A stretch of 64,000 bases of DNA from Deltaproteobacteria bacterium (GTDB lineage: Bacteria > Myxococcota_A > UBA796 > GCA-2862545). Positions 25,415 to 34,270 of this stretch are shown here, one piece after another. The notes beneath the pieces were generated by a model, which saw only the letters and a list, made by a program, of their open reading frames with translations, ran no database searches and was not told the origin of the DNA. Made by a program: the position numbers and the translations under genes. Positions within the stretch are counted from its first letter, which is position 1, and the number at the start of each line of letters is the position of its first letter. Location: assembly GCA_007693595.1 (NCBI GenBank), contig REDI01000028.1:1-64000 (forward strand). The letters are read 5' to 3'.

Positions 25415-26935
25415 ATGCTCCCCCTGCTGCTCGCCGTCGCGCTCGCCACCCCTGCGGGGTCCGAGGCCGAGGTCCCCGTCAACGTGCTGGTGATCACGGT
25501 CGATGCCCTCCGCCCGGATCGGATGGCCCTCTACGGCTACGACCGGCCTACCACCCCCTACCTCGACCAGATCGCCGACGAGCTCTTCCTCTTCGATCGA
25601 GCCTTCGCGACGGGGGCGTGGACAAGCCCAGGAATCGCCTCGATCTTCACGGGCCTGCATCCCCCCGCCCACGGACAGGGGAGCCGCTACGACTACATCG
25701 ACGAGCGTCTGTATACTCCCCTCGATGCGCTTCGGCGGAGCGGTCGCGTCGCCATCGCGCGGTCCGTCGAGGATCCCACGATCCGTGGCCTGGGCTTCAC
25801 CAAGGCTTACCTACCGCTCCTAGACGACAGCTCCAAGGTGATCGAGTGGCTCATCACCCAGCCTGAGGGGTGGGTGATGTGGATGCACCTCAAGCCGACG
25901 CATCTGCCTTACGATCCGAGCCCCTTCCACGAGCGCCGCTTTGGGGGGCACAAGCTCGACACACCTTCCATTCGAGCGATCCGCAAGCACGGCACCGTCT
26001 ACCCCGAAGACTACGGCCTGCCCTGGGACCCTCCCGTCATCGCCTCCTTCACCCTCGAGGAGCAGAAGGTGGTGAGAGATCTCTACGATGGCACCGTCGC
26101 GGACGCCGACGCAGAGCTCGGCCGGATCATCGAGCGGCTGCGCCAGAGCGGCCACCTCGGTCGGACCCTCCTCGTGATCTCTGCAGACCACGGCGAGGAG
26201 CTCTTCGAGCACGGCTGGGTCGGGCACGCCTCGACCGGCTATCGCGGAAAGGTCTACGACGAGCTGATCCGCGTGCCCTTGCTCGTGCGCATGCCCGACG
26301 GCTCGCTGAGCGGGCGGACCGACGCCTTGGTCTCGCACATCGACGTCATGCCCACCGTCTTCGAGGCCCTGAGCCTCGATCAGGCTGAGGTCGACGGGGG
26401 GATGCAGGGCGTCTCCCTGCTGCCCCTGATGCGCGGTGACGTACAGGGGGTCCACGATCGTGTCTTCGCTCGAACGACCTTCAAGGGCTGGACCTGCCCC
26501 TTCGAGGAGTCGCGCGACGGGGCGACCGCCGTTCGGACCAACTTCCGCAAGCTGATCCGGCTCCGGCGCGGTGATCAGATCACCCACGAAGCCTACGACC
26601 TCGCCACCGATCCCGCAGAGCAGAACGACCTCTTCGAGAAGGATCGGGATCGCTTCGCAGACCTCGTGGAGGCCCTGGAGCGCTACGACCGCGAGAACAC
26701 CGATCATGCGGCGCAGCTCATGTTCACCGTGGCCGAACGTCGGATCGAGGAGCTCCAACGGGCTGCCCGCGATCAAGACGCGGTCGCGGCGGCGCGGATC
26801 TGGACAGCCTGGGTCGAGCTGGAGCGTACCTACGCCAATGAGTGGGTGGTGGCCATGGAACAGCCCCGGTTCGCCGGGCGGTGGGCGCGACTCCGGCGCA
26901 CAGCCGAGCGGCTCCGAGAGCGAGCATCGCAGTGA
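25415..26935 (+). CDS. Sulfatase-fold enzyme with Thr at the nucleophile site, exported
   Basis: The ATG at 25415, two bases after the previous stop, gives 506 residues with a signal peptide (MLPLLLAVALATPAGSEAE). The alkaline-phosphatase/sulfatase fold is shown by 'VNVLVITVDALRPDRMALYG' (metal ligand Asp), 'VISADHGEELFEHGWVGHAS' and 'DLATDPAEQNDLFEKDRDRF'. The nucleophile region reads 'GAWTSPGIASIFTGLHPP'. The classical CxPxR formylglycine motif is replaced by TSPGI, so it should not be a formylglycine-dependent sulfatase. Thr nucleophiles occur in phosphoethanolamine and lipoteichoic-acid type transferases of this superfamily. Its immediate partner is a VanZ-type membrane protein. Confidence 0.82.
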   Translation: MLPLLLAVALATPAGSEAEVPVNVLVITVDALRPDRMALYGYDRPTTPYLDQIADELFLFDRAFATGAWTSPGIASIFTGLHPPAHGQGSRYDYIDERLYTPLDALRRSGRVAIARSVEDPTIRGLGFTKAYLPLLDDSSKVIEWLITQPEGWVMWMHLKPTHLPYDPSPFHERRFGGHKLDTPSIRAIRKHGTVYPEDYGLPWDPPVIASFTLEEQKVVRDLYDGTVADADAELGRIIERLRQSGHLGRTLLVISADHGEELFEHGWVGHASTGYRGKVYDELIRVPLLVRMPDGSLSGRTDALVSHIDVMPTVFEALSLDQAEVDGGMQGVSLLPLMRGDVQGVHDRVFARTTFKGWTCPFEESRDGATAVRTNFRKLIRLRRGDQITHEAYDLATDPAEQNDLFEKDRDRFADLVEALERYDRENTDHAAQLMFTVAERRIEELQRAARDQDAVAAARIWTAWVELERTYANEWVVAMEQPRFAGRWARLRRTAERLRERASQ

Positions 26936-28920
26936 GGGAGTCGACCCGGCGCGGCCTCGGCCACACCTTGGGGAGCTGGCTGCCGGTGGTGGGAGCCTTC
27001 CTCCTGATCCTCACCACCATCCCTTTCGGGACGTTGATCGCACATAGCCTGTACCGCCTACAGCCCGATCCCGTCACCGAGCGGGTCGACCTGCCTCGGG
27101 CCGCGGTCGAGATCGCCGAGCTCCCGACCGGGCGAGTGGTCCGCTACGAGGATGGCCGGATCGGCTTGTTCGAGGGTCCCGAGTCCTGGGTCGTGCCCCA
27201 ACTGCCCGCCCCCTGCGAAGAGCTCGGTCACTGGCGCGCCTATGATGCCGTCCTCTGCCCGATGCGTTGCGAGGGCGCAGCGATCCTCCGCGTCGAAGGC
27301 CAGGGCAAGATCGACATCACCTTGCTCGAGCCCGGCGGCGAGGCGGTCTCGGGGCTGGTGGCCGCCACCGAGACCTTCGTCGGCACCGAGGACGGGCGGG
27401 TCCTCGTCTTCGAGGGCGAAGAGATCGTGCACAGCCTCGAGATCGGCTCGGAGCCCGTGGTGCGGATCCGCTATTTTTCCGGCTTTCTCGCGGCTCTGCT
27501 CGGCGAGCAGGTCGTCTTCTTTCTCCCCGATCCCGACCGAGGCTTCCGCGAGACCGCTCGCCTCGAGCTCGGGGGGCGGGCGCTGGACCTCGATCGGGCC
27601 GTCGACGAGCGCTTCTTCATGTTGACCCCCGATCGGCTCTTCCTATTGGACGTACAGGACCCGGAGGCACCTCGGATCCTCTCGACCCTCGAAACACCGC
27701 ACGAGCTGCGGCGCATCAAGATGCTGGCGCCTTCGGTGGGGGTGGGGACTCATCCGGAGCACCCCGCCCAGATCCTGCGCGATACCGGCGTGGGTCCGCT
27801 GTGGTGGAGGGCGGCTCGGGGTGAGCTTGCCGCCTCGGCCCACTGCGCGGGGAGCTGGGGGGCGCTGGTGTGTGTCGGCTCAGACGCCTCAGAGATCCGG
27901 TCCTTTGATCCCTTTGCCTCTCGAAACCTCGTGATCTTCGGCGTGGCGGGACTCTCGGGGCTCGCGGGCGTGGTCTTGGTGGGAGCCTTCCTCTATCGCC
28001 CGCCGGAGCGCTGGATCGTGCGGTTGGTTTGGGTCGGCCTGTGCCTGATCGTGCTGGGGAGCCTGCTCGCTGGAACCCTACAGACTCCCATCGAGGCCCT
28101 GCACATCTTAGAGTATGGCCTGCTCGGCGCGCTGTTGTACCGGGCCGTGACCCGCGAGTTGGGCTCCGGTCCTGCCGCCGCGGTGCTCGCGGCGAGCGTG
28201 GCCTTCGCGCTCGCGCTCCTCGATGAGGGCCTCCAGTGGTTCTACCCAGGGCGCACGGGCACCTTCGACGATGTCCTCCTCGACGGACAGGCCGCGGCGG
28301 TCGGGGTGGCTCTGGGCTGGCTCGGACTGCGCGTAGGCTACGGCGAGCCAAGAGTGCCTTGGGGGTGGCCCCTCCTCGCGGTCGCCCTCCTCATTCCACC
28401 GAGCCTCGGGCTGGTCCACGCGAGCGCGGGCTTCGGACACCTGCATCGGCACCAGGAGCTGCGCTGGACCAGCGCCTATCGAACCGAAGACCTCGCCTCG
28501 CGCGATGGAAGCGATGAGGCCATCGAGGCCATCGAGGCCGCCGTGGCGATGGATGCGGCCCACTACCTGCGCACCTACGGCAAGGACCCGTACCTCCACG
28601 AGCTGAGGGTCCGGCTCTACCGAAGGGATCAACGTCTGCTGCGCGGTGATCCCGAGGTCGCGTGCGCAGAGCAGCGCATCTTGGACCACGCCTTCTCACA
28701 GACCCTCGCCGACACGAGCTTCGCGTGGGGCGAGGCGGAGCGAGAGCGGTGCAGGGAGCTCGAGACGGGTCCGTATCACTCTCCGGTGGGCGAGGGCCGG
28801 GTGACGGCGCTCAGCCCCCTGGCCGCGTGGAGCTTGGCGCTCGCGCTCTCCTTGGGGCTGGCCGGGCTCGGCGTATGGGTGCTCCGGCGCTCGGAGAGCT
28901 CTCGGGCTTCCGTACGCTGA
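26932..28920 (+). CDS. Beta-propeller and VanZ-domain membrane protein
   Basis: The GTG at 26932 overlaps the previous stop (GTGA), giving 662 residues. A membrane helix near the N-terminus ('LPVVGAFLLILTTIPFGTLI') is followed by about 290 residues of short strand repeats that look like an extracytoplasmic propeller ('VRYEDGRIGLFEG', 'TFVGTEDGRVLVFEGEEIVH', 'FFMLTPDRLFLLDVQDPEAP'). Next come a helix at 'LVIFGVAGLSGLAGVVLVG' and a VanZ-like four-helix bundle ('LHILEYGLLGALLYRAV', 'LDEGLQWFYPGRTGTFDDVL'). A C-terminal region with a helix near the end follows. VanZ-like domains are linked to envelope glycan or antibiotic tolerance. The tight coupling with the sulfatase-fold enzyme suggests both act on one envelope substrate. 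Confidence 0.75.
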   Translation: MRESTRRGLGHTLGSWLPVVGAFLLILTTIPFGTLIAHSLYRLQPDPVTERVDLPRAAVEIAELPTGRVVRYEDGRIGLFEGPESWVVPQLPAPCEELGHWRAYDAVLCPMRCEGAAILRVEGQGKIDITLLEPGGEAVSGLVAATETFVGTEDGRVLVFEGEEIVHSLEIGSEPVVRIRYFSGFLAALLGEQVVFFLPDPDRGFRETARLELGGRALDLDRAVDERFFMLTPDRLFLLDVQDPEAPRILSTLETPHELRRIKMLAPSVGVGTHPEHPAQILRDTGVGPLWWRAARGELAASAHCAGSWGALVCVGSDASEIRSFDPFASRNLVIFGVAGLSGLAGVVLVGAFLYRPPERWIVRLVWVGLCLIVLGSLLAGTLQTPIEALHILEYGLLGALLYRAVTRELGSGPAAAVLAASVAFALALLDEGLQWFYPGRTGTFDDVLLDGQAAAVGVALGWLGLRVGYGEPRVPWGWPLLAVALLIPPSLGLVHASAGFGHLHRHQELRWTSAYRTEDLASRDGSDEAIEAIEAAVAMDAAHYLRTYGKDPYLHELRVRLYRRDQRLLRGDPEVACAEQRILDHAFSQTLADTSFAWGEAERERCRELETGPYHSPVGEGRVTALSPLAAWSLALALSLGLAGLGVWVLRRSESSRASVR

Positions 28921-29042
28921 CGCATGGCTGACACGTTCACGAAAGTTTTCTGCGTTGAGCCGAGGCCGGAGGTTCCGTCGAATGACACTGGCGGCGGAAA
29001 CGTCTACACTCCGTAGATAGCCACACCGTCTATGGATCGAAT

Positions 29043-29573
29043 ATGATCGACTTTTCTCGTGCACTCTATTCGCACTGCGATCACTCCCGAGGTCGAGCAC
29101 CTCACGTCGATGTTGCCTTGGACCTGCTGATGGAGCGGCTCATGGGCGCGGCGGCGGAGCCCACCCGCATCGCGACCTTTCTCCAAGGTGCGACGGTTGA
29201 CCTCCCCGAAGATCACGAGTTCCGTCTTCATGTCTGGTGCCACCTCCCTCGCGCCCATCCACGCTTCCCGACGGCGGATCGCGGCCTGTTCTGTCTGGTC
29301 CGCTCGGTCGACGAGCGAGGGCTGCTCGGGACGAGCTTCGGGGGAGCCGGCTGGCTCGGCACCCCTTTGCAGCCCCACACCCGCCCCCAGACGGGGGACT
29401 GGATCGACGCGATGGTGACGGCCCAGGGCTATGAAGAGCTGCCTGATGCCGAGTGGCTGGAGCCATGCGGGGGACCGTTCGTCGAGCAAGTGTTGAGCTT
29501 TTACCTGGCTCGACACCTCGAAGGCATGGTCAACCACACCATCCTCGAAGAGCGGCTCGCCCGCCGTGGTTGA
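29043..29573 (+). CDS. Hypothetical cytoplasmic protein
   Basis: A 176-residue protein with no signal peptide or membrane segment. It has mixed alpha/beta character ('VDVALDLLMERLMGAA', 'VDLPEDHEFRLHVWCHL', 'CLVRSVDERGLLGTSFGGAGW', 'FVEQVLSFYLARHLEGMVN'). No family was recognised. The gene stands alone after a 122-base gap and ends three bases from the oppositely oriented PFKFB-like gene. No good ribosome site precedes the ATG, so the start is uncertain. Codon use is like its neighbours. Confidence 0.6.
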   Translation: MIDFSRALYSHCDHSRGRAPHVDVALDLLMERLMGAAAEPTRIATFLQGATVDLPEDHEFRLHVWCHLPRAHPRFPTADRGLFCLVRSVDERGLLGTSFGGAGWLGTPLQPHTRPQTGDWIDAMVTAQGYEELPDAEWLEPCGGPFVEQVLSFYLARHLEGMVNHTILEERLARRG

Positions 29574-29576
29574 GGC

Positions 29577-30806
29577 TCAGGGGATCAGGGTGTGCCGGGT
29601 CTCGGCCGAGCCATAGGCTCGTGGGGTCAGCTCGATGAGGGTGTTCAGCGGGATGTCGATCTGTGGGACCTGCTCCGCAGACTCGTCAGCAAAATAGGCG
29701 TATAAGGAACGGATCACCGCGTTGTGCGCAATCACGAGCACCGGGCGCCGCTGGCGCTCCAGCTCGATCAACACCGGATCGAGACGCTGGAGCACATCGA
29801 GGTAGGACTCGCCGCGCGGATAGCGGTATCTGAGCTTGTCGGCTCCCCGCTCCGCAAACTCCTCGGGAGCTTGATCGCGCACCTCGGCGTAGGTCCAGCC
29901 GTCGTAGACCCCGGCATCGATCTCATCGAGGGGCTTCCAGGGGCGGAAGCTACGGCCAAGCTCGGCCGCGGTCTCGCGGGTGCGACGCAAGGTGCTCGTC
30001 CAGACCACCAGATCCGGCACATTCTGGCGGTCGAAGAACTGCTTCAGCGCACGCCCGTACGCTCGCCCGCGCGCGGTAAGCCCCGCGTTCCCGCCAATCC
30101 GGTCTTGAACATTGAAGAGGCTCTCGCCGTGGCGCGTGAGCCAGATCCGTCGGGGGCTCAAGTGAAGGTTCATCAAGAAGGGGACGATTCGACTCGGTAG
30201 GTAGCCGGTGAGGCGATGGACTTGGAGCTGTCGACCGGCATCGATGATGCGCACCCAGCTCGCGTCAGGCTCGTCCACTGGCTCGTAGGCGCGCTCGTAC
30301 ATCGCGATCCGACGCTTGAAGTCTGCGACAGCCTGATCGGGGTCCACGTCTCGGTAGTCCGGGGACCGGAGCTTGGTCTCGCGGATGGTGTGGTCGAGCA
30401 CGGCGGGATCGTCGCAGACCGATTCGACGAAGAGCACACGGCACCCCGCCGCCTCGCAGGTCTCGCGGACCCAGCGGCGCCGGGCCTTGGTGCTGTTCGT
30501 CGCGTCATAGAGGCCAACCTCTCCGCCCGCCTGCAGCCAGCCCAGCATGTCCTTCAAGGCGGCCTCGGCCATGGCTCGGCGGGCGGCCACGCCCTCGGGG
30601 TTGGTCGGATCGAAGAAGTCGGCAGGTTGTTGCGCCCCGAGGCGCTCCCTTCGGTAGTTTCCGACGTTGAAGACCCGAGCGGCGCGGCCCTGCCAGCGAA
30701 GATACCTCGACAGCTTACGGGCGGTGTAGGTCTTGCCGCGCGCGGGCAAGCCGACCATGACGATGACCAGTCGATCGCTCGCGGGGTGGTCGAGGGTCGG
30801 GGGCAT
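29577..30806 (-). CDS. 6-phosphofructo-2-kinase / fructose-2,6-bisphosphatase (PFKFB-like)
   Basis: A 409-residue bifunctional enzyme that, by homology, makes and breaks fructose-2,6-bisphosphate. The kinase half has Walker A GLPARGKT (19-26), 'FNVGNYRRE' and 'DATNSTKARRRWV'. The phosphatase half has the phospho-His motif LTRHGES (223-229), 'RIGGNAGLTARGRAYGRAL', 'VWTSTLRRTRETA', 'EIDAGVYDGWTYAEV', 'RYRYPRGESYLDVLQRL' and 'VIAHNAVIRSLYAYF'. These are nearly those of animal and yeast PFKFB core domains, without their N- and C-terminal regulatory extensions. Both catalytic halves look intact. GGAG precedes the ATG. It diverges from the gamma carbonic anhydrase gene across 58 bases. Confidence 0.93.
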   Translation of the reverse strand: MPPTLDHPASDRLVIVMVGLPARGKTYTARKLSRYLRWQGRAARVFNVGNYRRERLGAQQPADFFDPTNPEGVAARRAMAEAALKDMLGWLQAGGEVGLYDATNSTKARRRWVRETCEAAGCRVLFVESVCDDPAVLDHTIRETKLRSPDYRDVDPDQAVADFKRRIAMYERAYEPVDEPDASWVRIIDAGRQLQVHRLTGYLPSRIVPFLMNLHLSPRRIWLTRHGESLFNVQDRIGGNAGLTARGRAYGRALKQFFDRQNVPDLVVWTSTLRRTRETAAELGRSFRPWKPLDEIDAGVYDGWTYAEVRDQAPEEFAERGADKLRYRYPRGESYLDVLQRLDPVLIELERQRRPVLVIAHNAVIRSLYAYFADESAEQVPQIDIPLNTLIELTPRAYGSAETRHTLIP

Positions 30807-30864
30807 CGATACTCCGGGGGAGGCTGGGTCGTGCCCGCCCTAACCTGACCGCCCCGGAGGGCTC

Positions 30865-31398
30865 ATGGCTCGCGCAGATGTTCTCGATCCCAAGCACACA
30901 GTGATCGATCCCGAGGCCTTCGTCGCCAAGGGAGCTGTGGTCATCGGAGATGTGCACGTCGGAGCCTTGGCCTCGGTGTGGTTCGGGGTCGTCGTGCGCG
31001 GAGACATGGCGCCGATCCGCATCGGAGCTCGAACCAACGTCCAAGACAACTCGGTCCTGCACGTCGACGCGGGCTTCCCATGCACGTTGCACGAAGGGGT
31101 CACCATCGGCCATGGCTGCATCGTCCATGGGTGTACCGTCGGCGCAGGGAGCTTGGTGGGGATGGGCTCGATCCTGATGAATGGCGTCGTCATCGGCGAG
31201 GACTGCCTGGTCGCGGCCGGCTCGCTGCTCCCCGAGGGCAAGACCTACGCAGCGCGTAGCCTGATCATGGGGCGGCCGGGGCGCGTGGTGCGCACCCTCA
31301 CCGATGCCGACATCGGCCAACTTCGCCGCGGCACCGAACACTACGTCGCCGCGGGGCAGGCCTACGTCGCCGCAGGCTTAGATGTGCGGACCCGCTGA
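30865..31398 (+). CDS. Gamma carbonic anhydrase family protein
   Basis: A 177-residue left-handed beta-helix protein with the hexapeptide rhythm (for example 'FVAKGAVVIGDVHVGALASV', 'VGAGSLVGMGSILMNGVVIG'). The zinc-ligand histidines expected for the YrdA/gamma-CA family are present in 'DNSVLHVDAG' and 'VTIGHGCIVHGC'. Such proteins form trimers; only some are active carbonic anhydrases. GGAGG lies just before the ATG. The 3' end overlaps the convergent downstream gene by 37 bases. Possible roles include bicarbonate supply, but the context gives no further clue. Confidence 0.9.
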   Translation: MARADVLDPKHTVIDPEAFVAKGAVVIGDVHVGALASVWFGVVVRGDMAPIRIGARTNVQDNSVLHVDAGFPCTLHEGVTIGHGCIVHGCTVGAGSLVGMGSILMNGVVIGEDCLVAAGSLLPEGKTYAARSLIMGRPGRVVRTLTDADIGQLRRGTEHYVAAGQAYVAAGLDVRTR

Positions 31399-32000
31399 AG
31401 CTCCACCAGGATCCGCGCCAGGAACCACCCCAGGAGCGGGCGGGCCCAGATCCCCTCCTCGAGCGTCGGGCCGAGGCCCATCAGGCTGCGGAGACGTTGC
31501 GTCAAGGGCTGCGTCGAGGGGGCGGGGCGATCGCGGCGCGCCAAGGTCTGGTCATGCAGCGTAGGAGCGGCGTGGCGGAGCGCATCCGCGACCTGGATCC
31601 ACCGAGCCGCAAGCTCAGGGTCACCCTTGGCCCCGGACGCGACCGCGAGGGTCACCTGATCGAAGAGATCGGGCTCCCGACGCAGCTCGGCCTCGAGACT
31701 CGCGAGGATCGAGGCCGGGGGCTGCCAGTCCGGCGACACGCCCCGATAGGCGGCGGCGGCCGCCAAGCCGATCACAAAGCAGCTCCTTGCATCGGACAGG
31801 CCGGGCAAGGGGGCGAGCTGTCGCCCCTGGTCGAGGGCCTGGAGCGTTCGACCCGCCATGGCGAGCGTGCCGGCGCCGATACGCACCCGCGCATCGAGTT
31901 GGAAGAGCAGTGGCAGCCCTGAGGGTGGGAGAGGGGCGGGAAGAACCGGCTCGATCCCCGGTTGGGAGGCCCACCGCACGATCGACATCGAGCCGAGCAT
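31362..32000 (-). CDS. Hypothetical protein coupled to pepP
   Basis: A 212-residue protein, mostly alpha-helical and rich in Ala, Leu and Arg, without a signal peptide. Its ATG overlaps the pepP stop by one base (TGATG), so it is likely translated by ribosomes finishing pepP. The N-terminal third has short strands ('LPLLFQLDARVRIGAGTLAM'), the middle is helical ('SILASLEAELRREPDLFDQV', 'LAARWIQVADALRHAAP'). No family was recognised. The 3' end overlaps the gamma carbonic anhydrase gene tail to tail by 37 bases. Confidence 0.6.
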   Translation of the reverse strand: MLGSMSIVRWASQPGIEPVLPAPLPPSGLPLLFQLDARVRIGAGTLAMAGRTLQALDQGRQLAPLPGLSDARSCFVIGLAAAAAYRGVSPDWQPPASILASLEAELRREPDLFDQVTLAVASGAKGDPELAARWIQVADALRHAAPTLHDQTLARRDRPAPSTQPLTQRLRSLMGLGPTLEEGIWARPLLGWFLARILVELQRVRTSKPAAT

Positions 32001-33313
32001 CAGCGCGCAACGCGGCAGAGGGCCTCGACCTCGTCGGGGGTCTTGGGGATCCCCTCGGTCAGGATGATGGGATCGCCCTCGGTGATCAGCACGTCATCCT
32101 CGATTCGAACGCCGATCCCCCGGAGCGCCTCGGGGGCCTCGTCGTCGTCAATGGCGATGTAGAGGCCCGGCTCGACCGTCACGACCATGCCCGGCTCGAG
32201 GGGTCTGCTCGCGCCCCCTTGGTGGTAGAGCCCGACGTCGTGCACGTCGAGGCCGAGCCAGTGCCCCGTGCCGTGCATATAGTAGCGCTTATAGCTGCCG
32301 TCCTCGATGCGAGCGTCCACCTCGCCCTCGAGCAGCCCGAGGGAGATCATGCCCTCGACGAGCACGCGCAGCGCCGCCTCGTGCATGGCCCGATAGGGCT
32401 TGGTCGCGCGGGCCTCCGCGAAGGCGGCCTCTTGGGCCCTCAGCACCACCTCGACCACCTGGCGCTGAGCTCGAGAGTATCGACCGGAAGCCGGGAAGGT
32501 CCGGGTGACATCCGCGGTGTAAAAGCAGTACTCCGCGCCGGCGTCCACGAGCACCAGATCGCCGTCTTCGATCACCTGGTCATTCTCGATGTAGTGGAGG
32601 ATGCACGCGTTGTGTCCTGCGGCGACGATGCTTGTATAGCCGGGTCCGGAGCCACCTTCCCGGCGGAAGTTGTAGGTCAGCAGGGCATCGAGTTCCCACT
32701 CGCCCACGCCCGGAGCCACTTCGGTATAGAGCGCGCGGAAGGCCTGTTCCGTGATGCGCGCGCACTCCTTGATGACCTCGATCTCGTCGGGGCCCTTGCG
32801 AAGCCGAAGCTCATGGAGCAAGACCGCCGGATCCTTGAAGGTGTGAGGGACGTCTTGGTAGGTCCGCCGGCTCTTTCGGAGCGAGGCGCGAAGGGCAGCC
32901 TTGAGCAAGGCGTCGTGATCTGGATCTCGCCCAAAGGCGTAGTGGAGCGTGGAGATGCCCTGGAGCCCATCGAGCAGCTTGTCGGGGAGCTGCTCGATGG
33001 GGAAGGCGGCGTCGAGCCCGAAGTCTTCGACCGCTCCCGTAGGACCTGGCCGATACCCTGTCCAGATCTCGAGCTCCTCGTTCTTTGGCTGAACAAAGAG
33101 GGTGAATGGGGACTCTCCGTGGCGCACGAGCAGCGCGGCCTCGGGTTGGGTCCAGCCGGTGAGCCAGTAGAGATCGCTGTCGGGACGGTAGCGATACTCC
33201 GCGTCGCCGTTGCGGATGGGGTGGGGGCTGCTGAAGAGGAGCACCGCCTCGTGAGGGCCGAGGGCCTCGATCAGGCGTTGACGATGAGCAGCAAAGTCGG
33301 GCACCGGCCCCAT
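32000..33313 (-). CDS. pepP: Xaa-Pro aminopeptidase
   Basis: PepP removes N-terminal residues that precede proline. GGGAGG before the ATG at 33313 supports a 437-residue product (MGPVPDFAAHRQRLIEAL) rather than longer starts. The N-terminal creatinase-like domain ('YRYRPDSDLYWLTGWTQPE') is followed by the pita-bread domain. Metal ligands are visible in 'VLVDAGAEYCFYTADVTRTF' (two Asp), 'MHGTGHWLGLDVHDVG' (His), 'VVTVEPGLYI' (Glu) and 'GVRIEDDVLITEG' (Glu). Length matches bacterial PepP (about 440). It is cytoplasmic and coupled to the following unknown gene. Confidence 0.96.
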   Translation of the reverse strand: MGPVPDFAAHRQRLIEALGPHEAVLLFSSPHPIRNGDAEYRYRPDSDLYWLTGWTQPEAALLVRHGESPFTLFVQPKNEELEIWTGYRPGPTGAVEDFGLDAAFPIEQLPDKLLDGLQGISTLHYAFGRDPDHDALLKAALRASLRKSRRTYQDVPHTFKDPAVLLHELRLRKGPDEIEVIKECARITEQAFRALYTEVAPGVGEWELDALLTYNFRREGGSGPGYTSIVAAGHNACILHYIENDQVIEDGDLVLVDAGAEYCFYTADVTRTFPASGRYSRAQRQVVEVVLRAQEAAFAEARATKPYRAMHEAALRVLVEGMISLGLLEGEVDARIEDGSYKRYYMHGTGHWLGLDVHDVGLYHQGGASRPLEPGMVVTVEPGLYIAIDDDEAPEALRGIGVRIEDDVLITEGDPIILTEGIPKTPDEVEALCRVAR

Positions 33314-33426
33314 GGACACCTCCCTCGGTCGACAGGAGGTGTAGCGCAAGCCTGAGCGAGCGTCGATCAAGCGCGGCCGATCGACCGGACCGAGGGCATG
33401 AGCTAGGCTACGGAGAGAGGTCCCCG

Positions 33427-34200
33427 ATGTCCGACGCTCCCCGACTTCCCCCGTTGCCCGATGGGGTGCTCACAGACCTGGAGCACTGGGCCCGGCTGTC
33501 GGGGTGGACGCGCCACCACCTGAGGGCCGTGGAACGCTTCTGGCGCCACATGGGTGAGCCTTCCCCCCTTCGGATCCTCGATGTCGGATGCGGTCACGGC
33601 GGACTGCTGGAGGAGCTCTCGTCGTGGGCCGAACGCATGGGGATAGATCTTGAGCTCTTGGGAGTGGAACAGTGCCCCGATCTCGCGGAACGCGCGCGCA
33701 ACCGGCTCGGAGGGCGCGCGACGGTCCTCTGTCGCCCCCTCAACGATCTCGGCCTGCCCTCGGGGTGCATGCACCTCGTCACCTGTGCCCTGTTGCTTCA
33801 TCGGCTGTCCTCGATCGATCGGATCGCGGTGGTGCGGGAGCTGCGGAGGGTTGCTCGCACCGCCTACCTCTTCGACGTCACCCCCTCCGTCGCGGGGGAG
33901 GTCGGCGCTCGCCTGATCCCATGGCTCACCGGACTACACCACGCTCCCCCCGAGGCCTGGGTTCAGACCCTTGAGCGCGCGCCGAGCCCTTCGGATCTCG
34001 CCCACTTAGTGCGCCACCTGCCGGTCCGGGTCGTTCGGGTCTTTCCGAGTGCGATCTGCACCGAGCCTGAGCCCGCTGCTCGAGACCGCGTCTCGGTCGA
34101 GTCCACGGGCAGAGTACGATACAGCCTCTCCGACCTCCCGCCTGGCCTGGTCGGGGCCGAGCGATGCCGGCTCCTCGATCCTGCCAGACCCCTCGGCTGA
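33427..34200 (+). CDS. Class I SAM-dependent methyltransferase
   Basis: A 257-residue protein with a Rossmann methyltransferase core: motif I 'LRILDVGCGHGGLLEEL', the acidic end of strand 2 in 'LLGVEQCPDLAERARNRLGG', and motif IV region 'LPSGCMHLVTCALLLHRL'. The N-terminal 35 residues ('LPPLPDGVLTDLEHWARLSG') are helical. The substrate is unknown; the family includes methylases of small molecules and proteins. The gene is single and diverges from pepP across 113 bases. The last 60 residues contain many arginines and prolines without recognisable motifs. Confidence 0.8.
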   Translation: MSDAPRLPPLPDGVLTDLEHWARLSGWTRHHLRAVERFWRHMGEPSPLRILDVGCGHGGLLEELSSWAERMGIDLELLGVEQCPDLAERARNRLGGRATVLCRPLNDLGLPSGCMHLVTCALLLHRLSSIDRIAVVRELRRVARTAYLFDVTPSVAGEVGARLIPWLTGLHHAPPEAWVQTLERAPSPSDLAHLVRHLPVRVVRVFPSAICTEPEPAARDRVSVESTGRVRYSLSDLPPGLVGAERCRLLDPARPLG

Positions 34201-34270
34201 CCCTTCCAGAGGACGCCCTTGGCGCTGAAGATGGACCCCACACCGGCCGTGAGCACTTGCGCCCCCCGAT

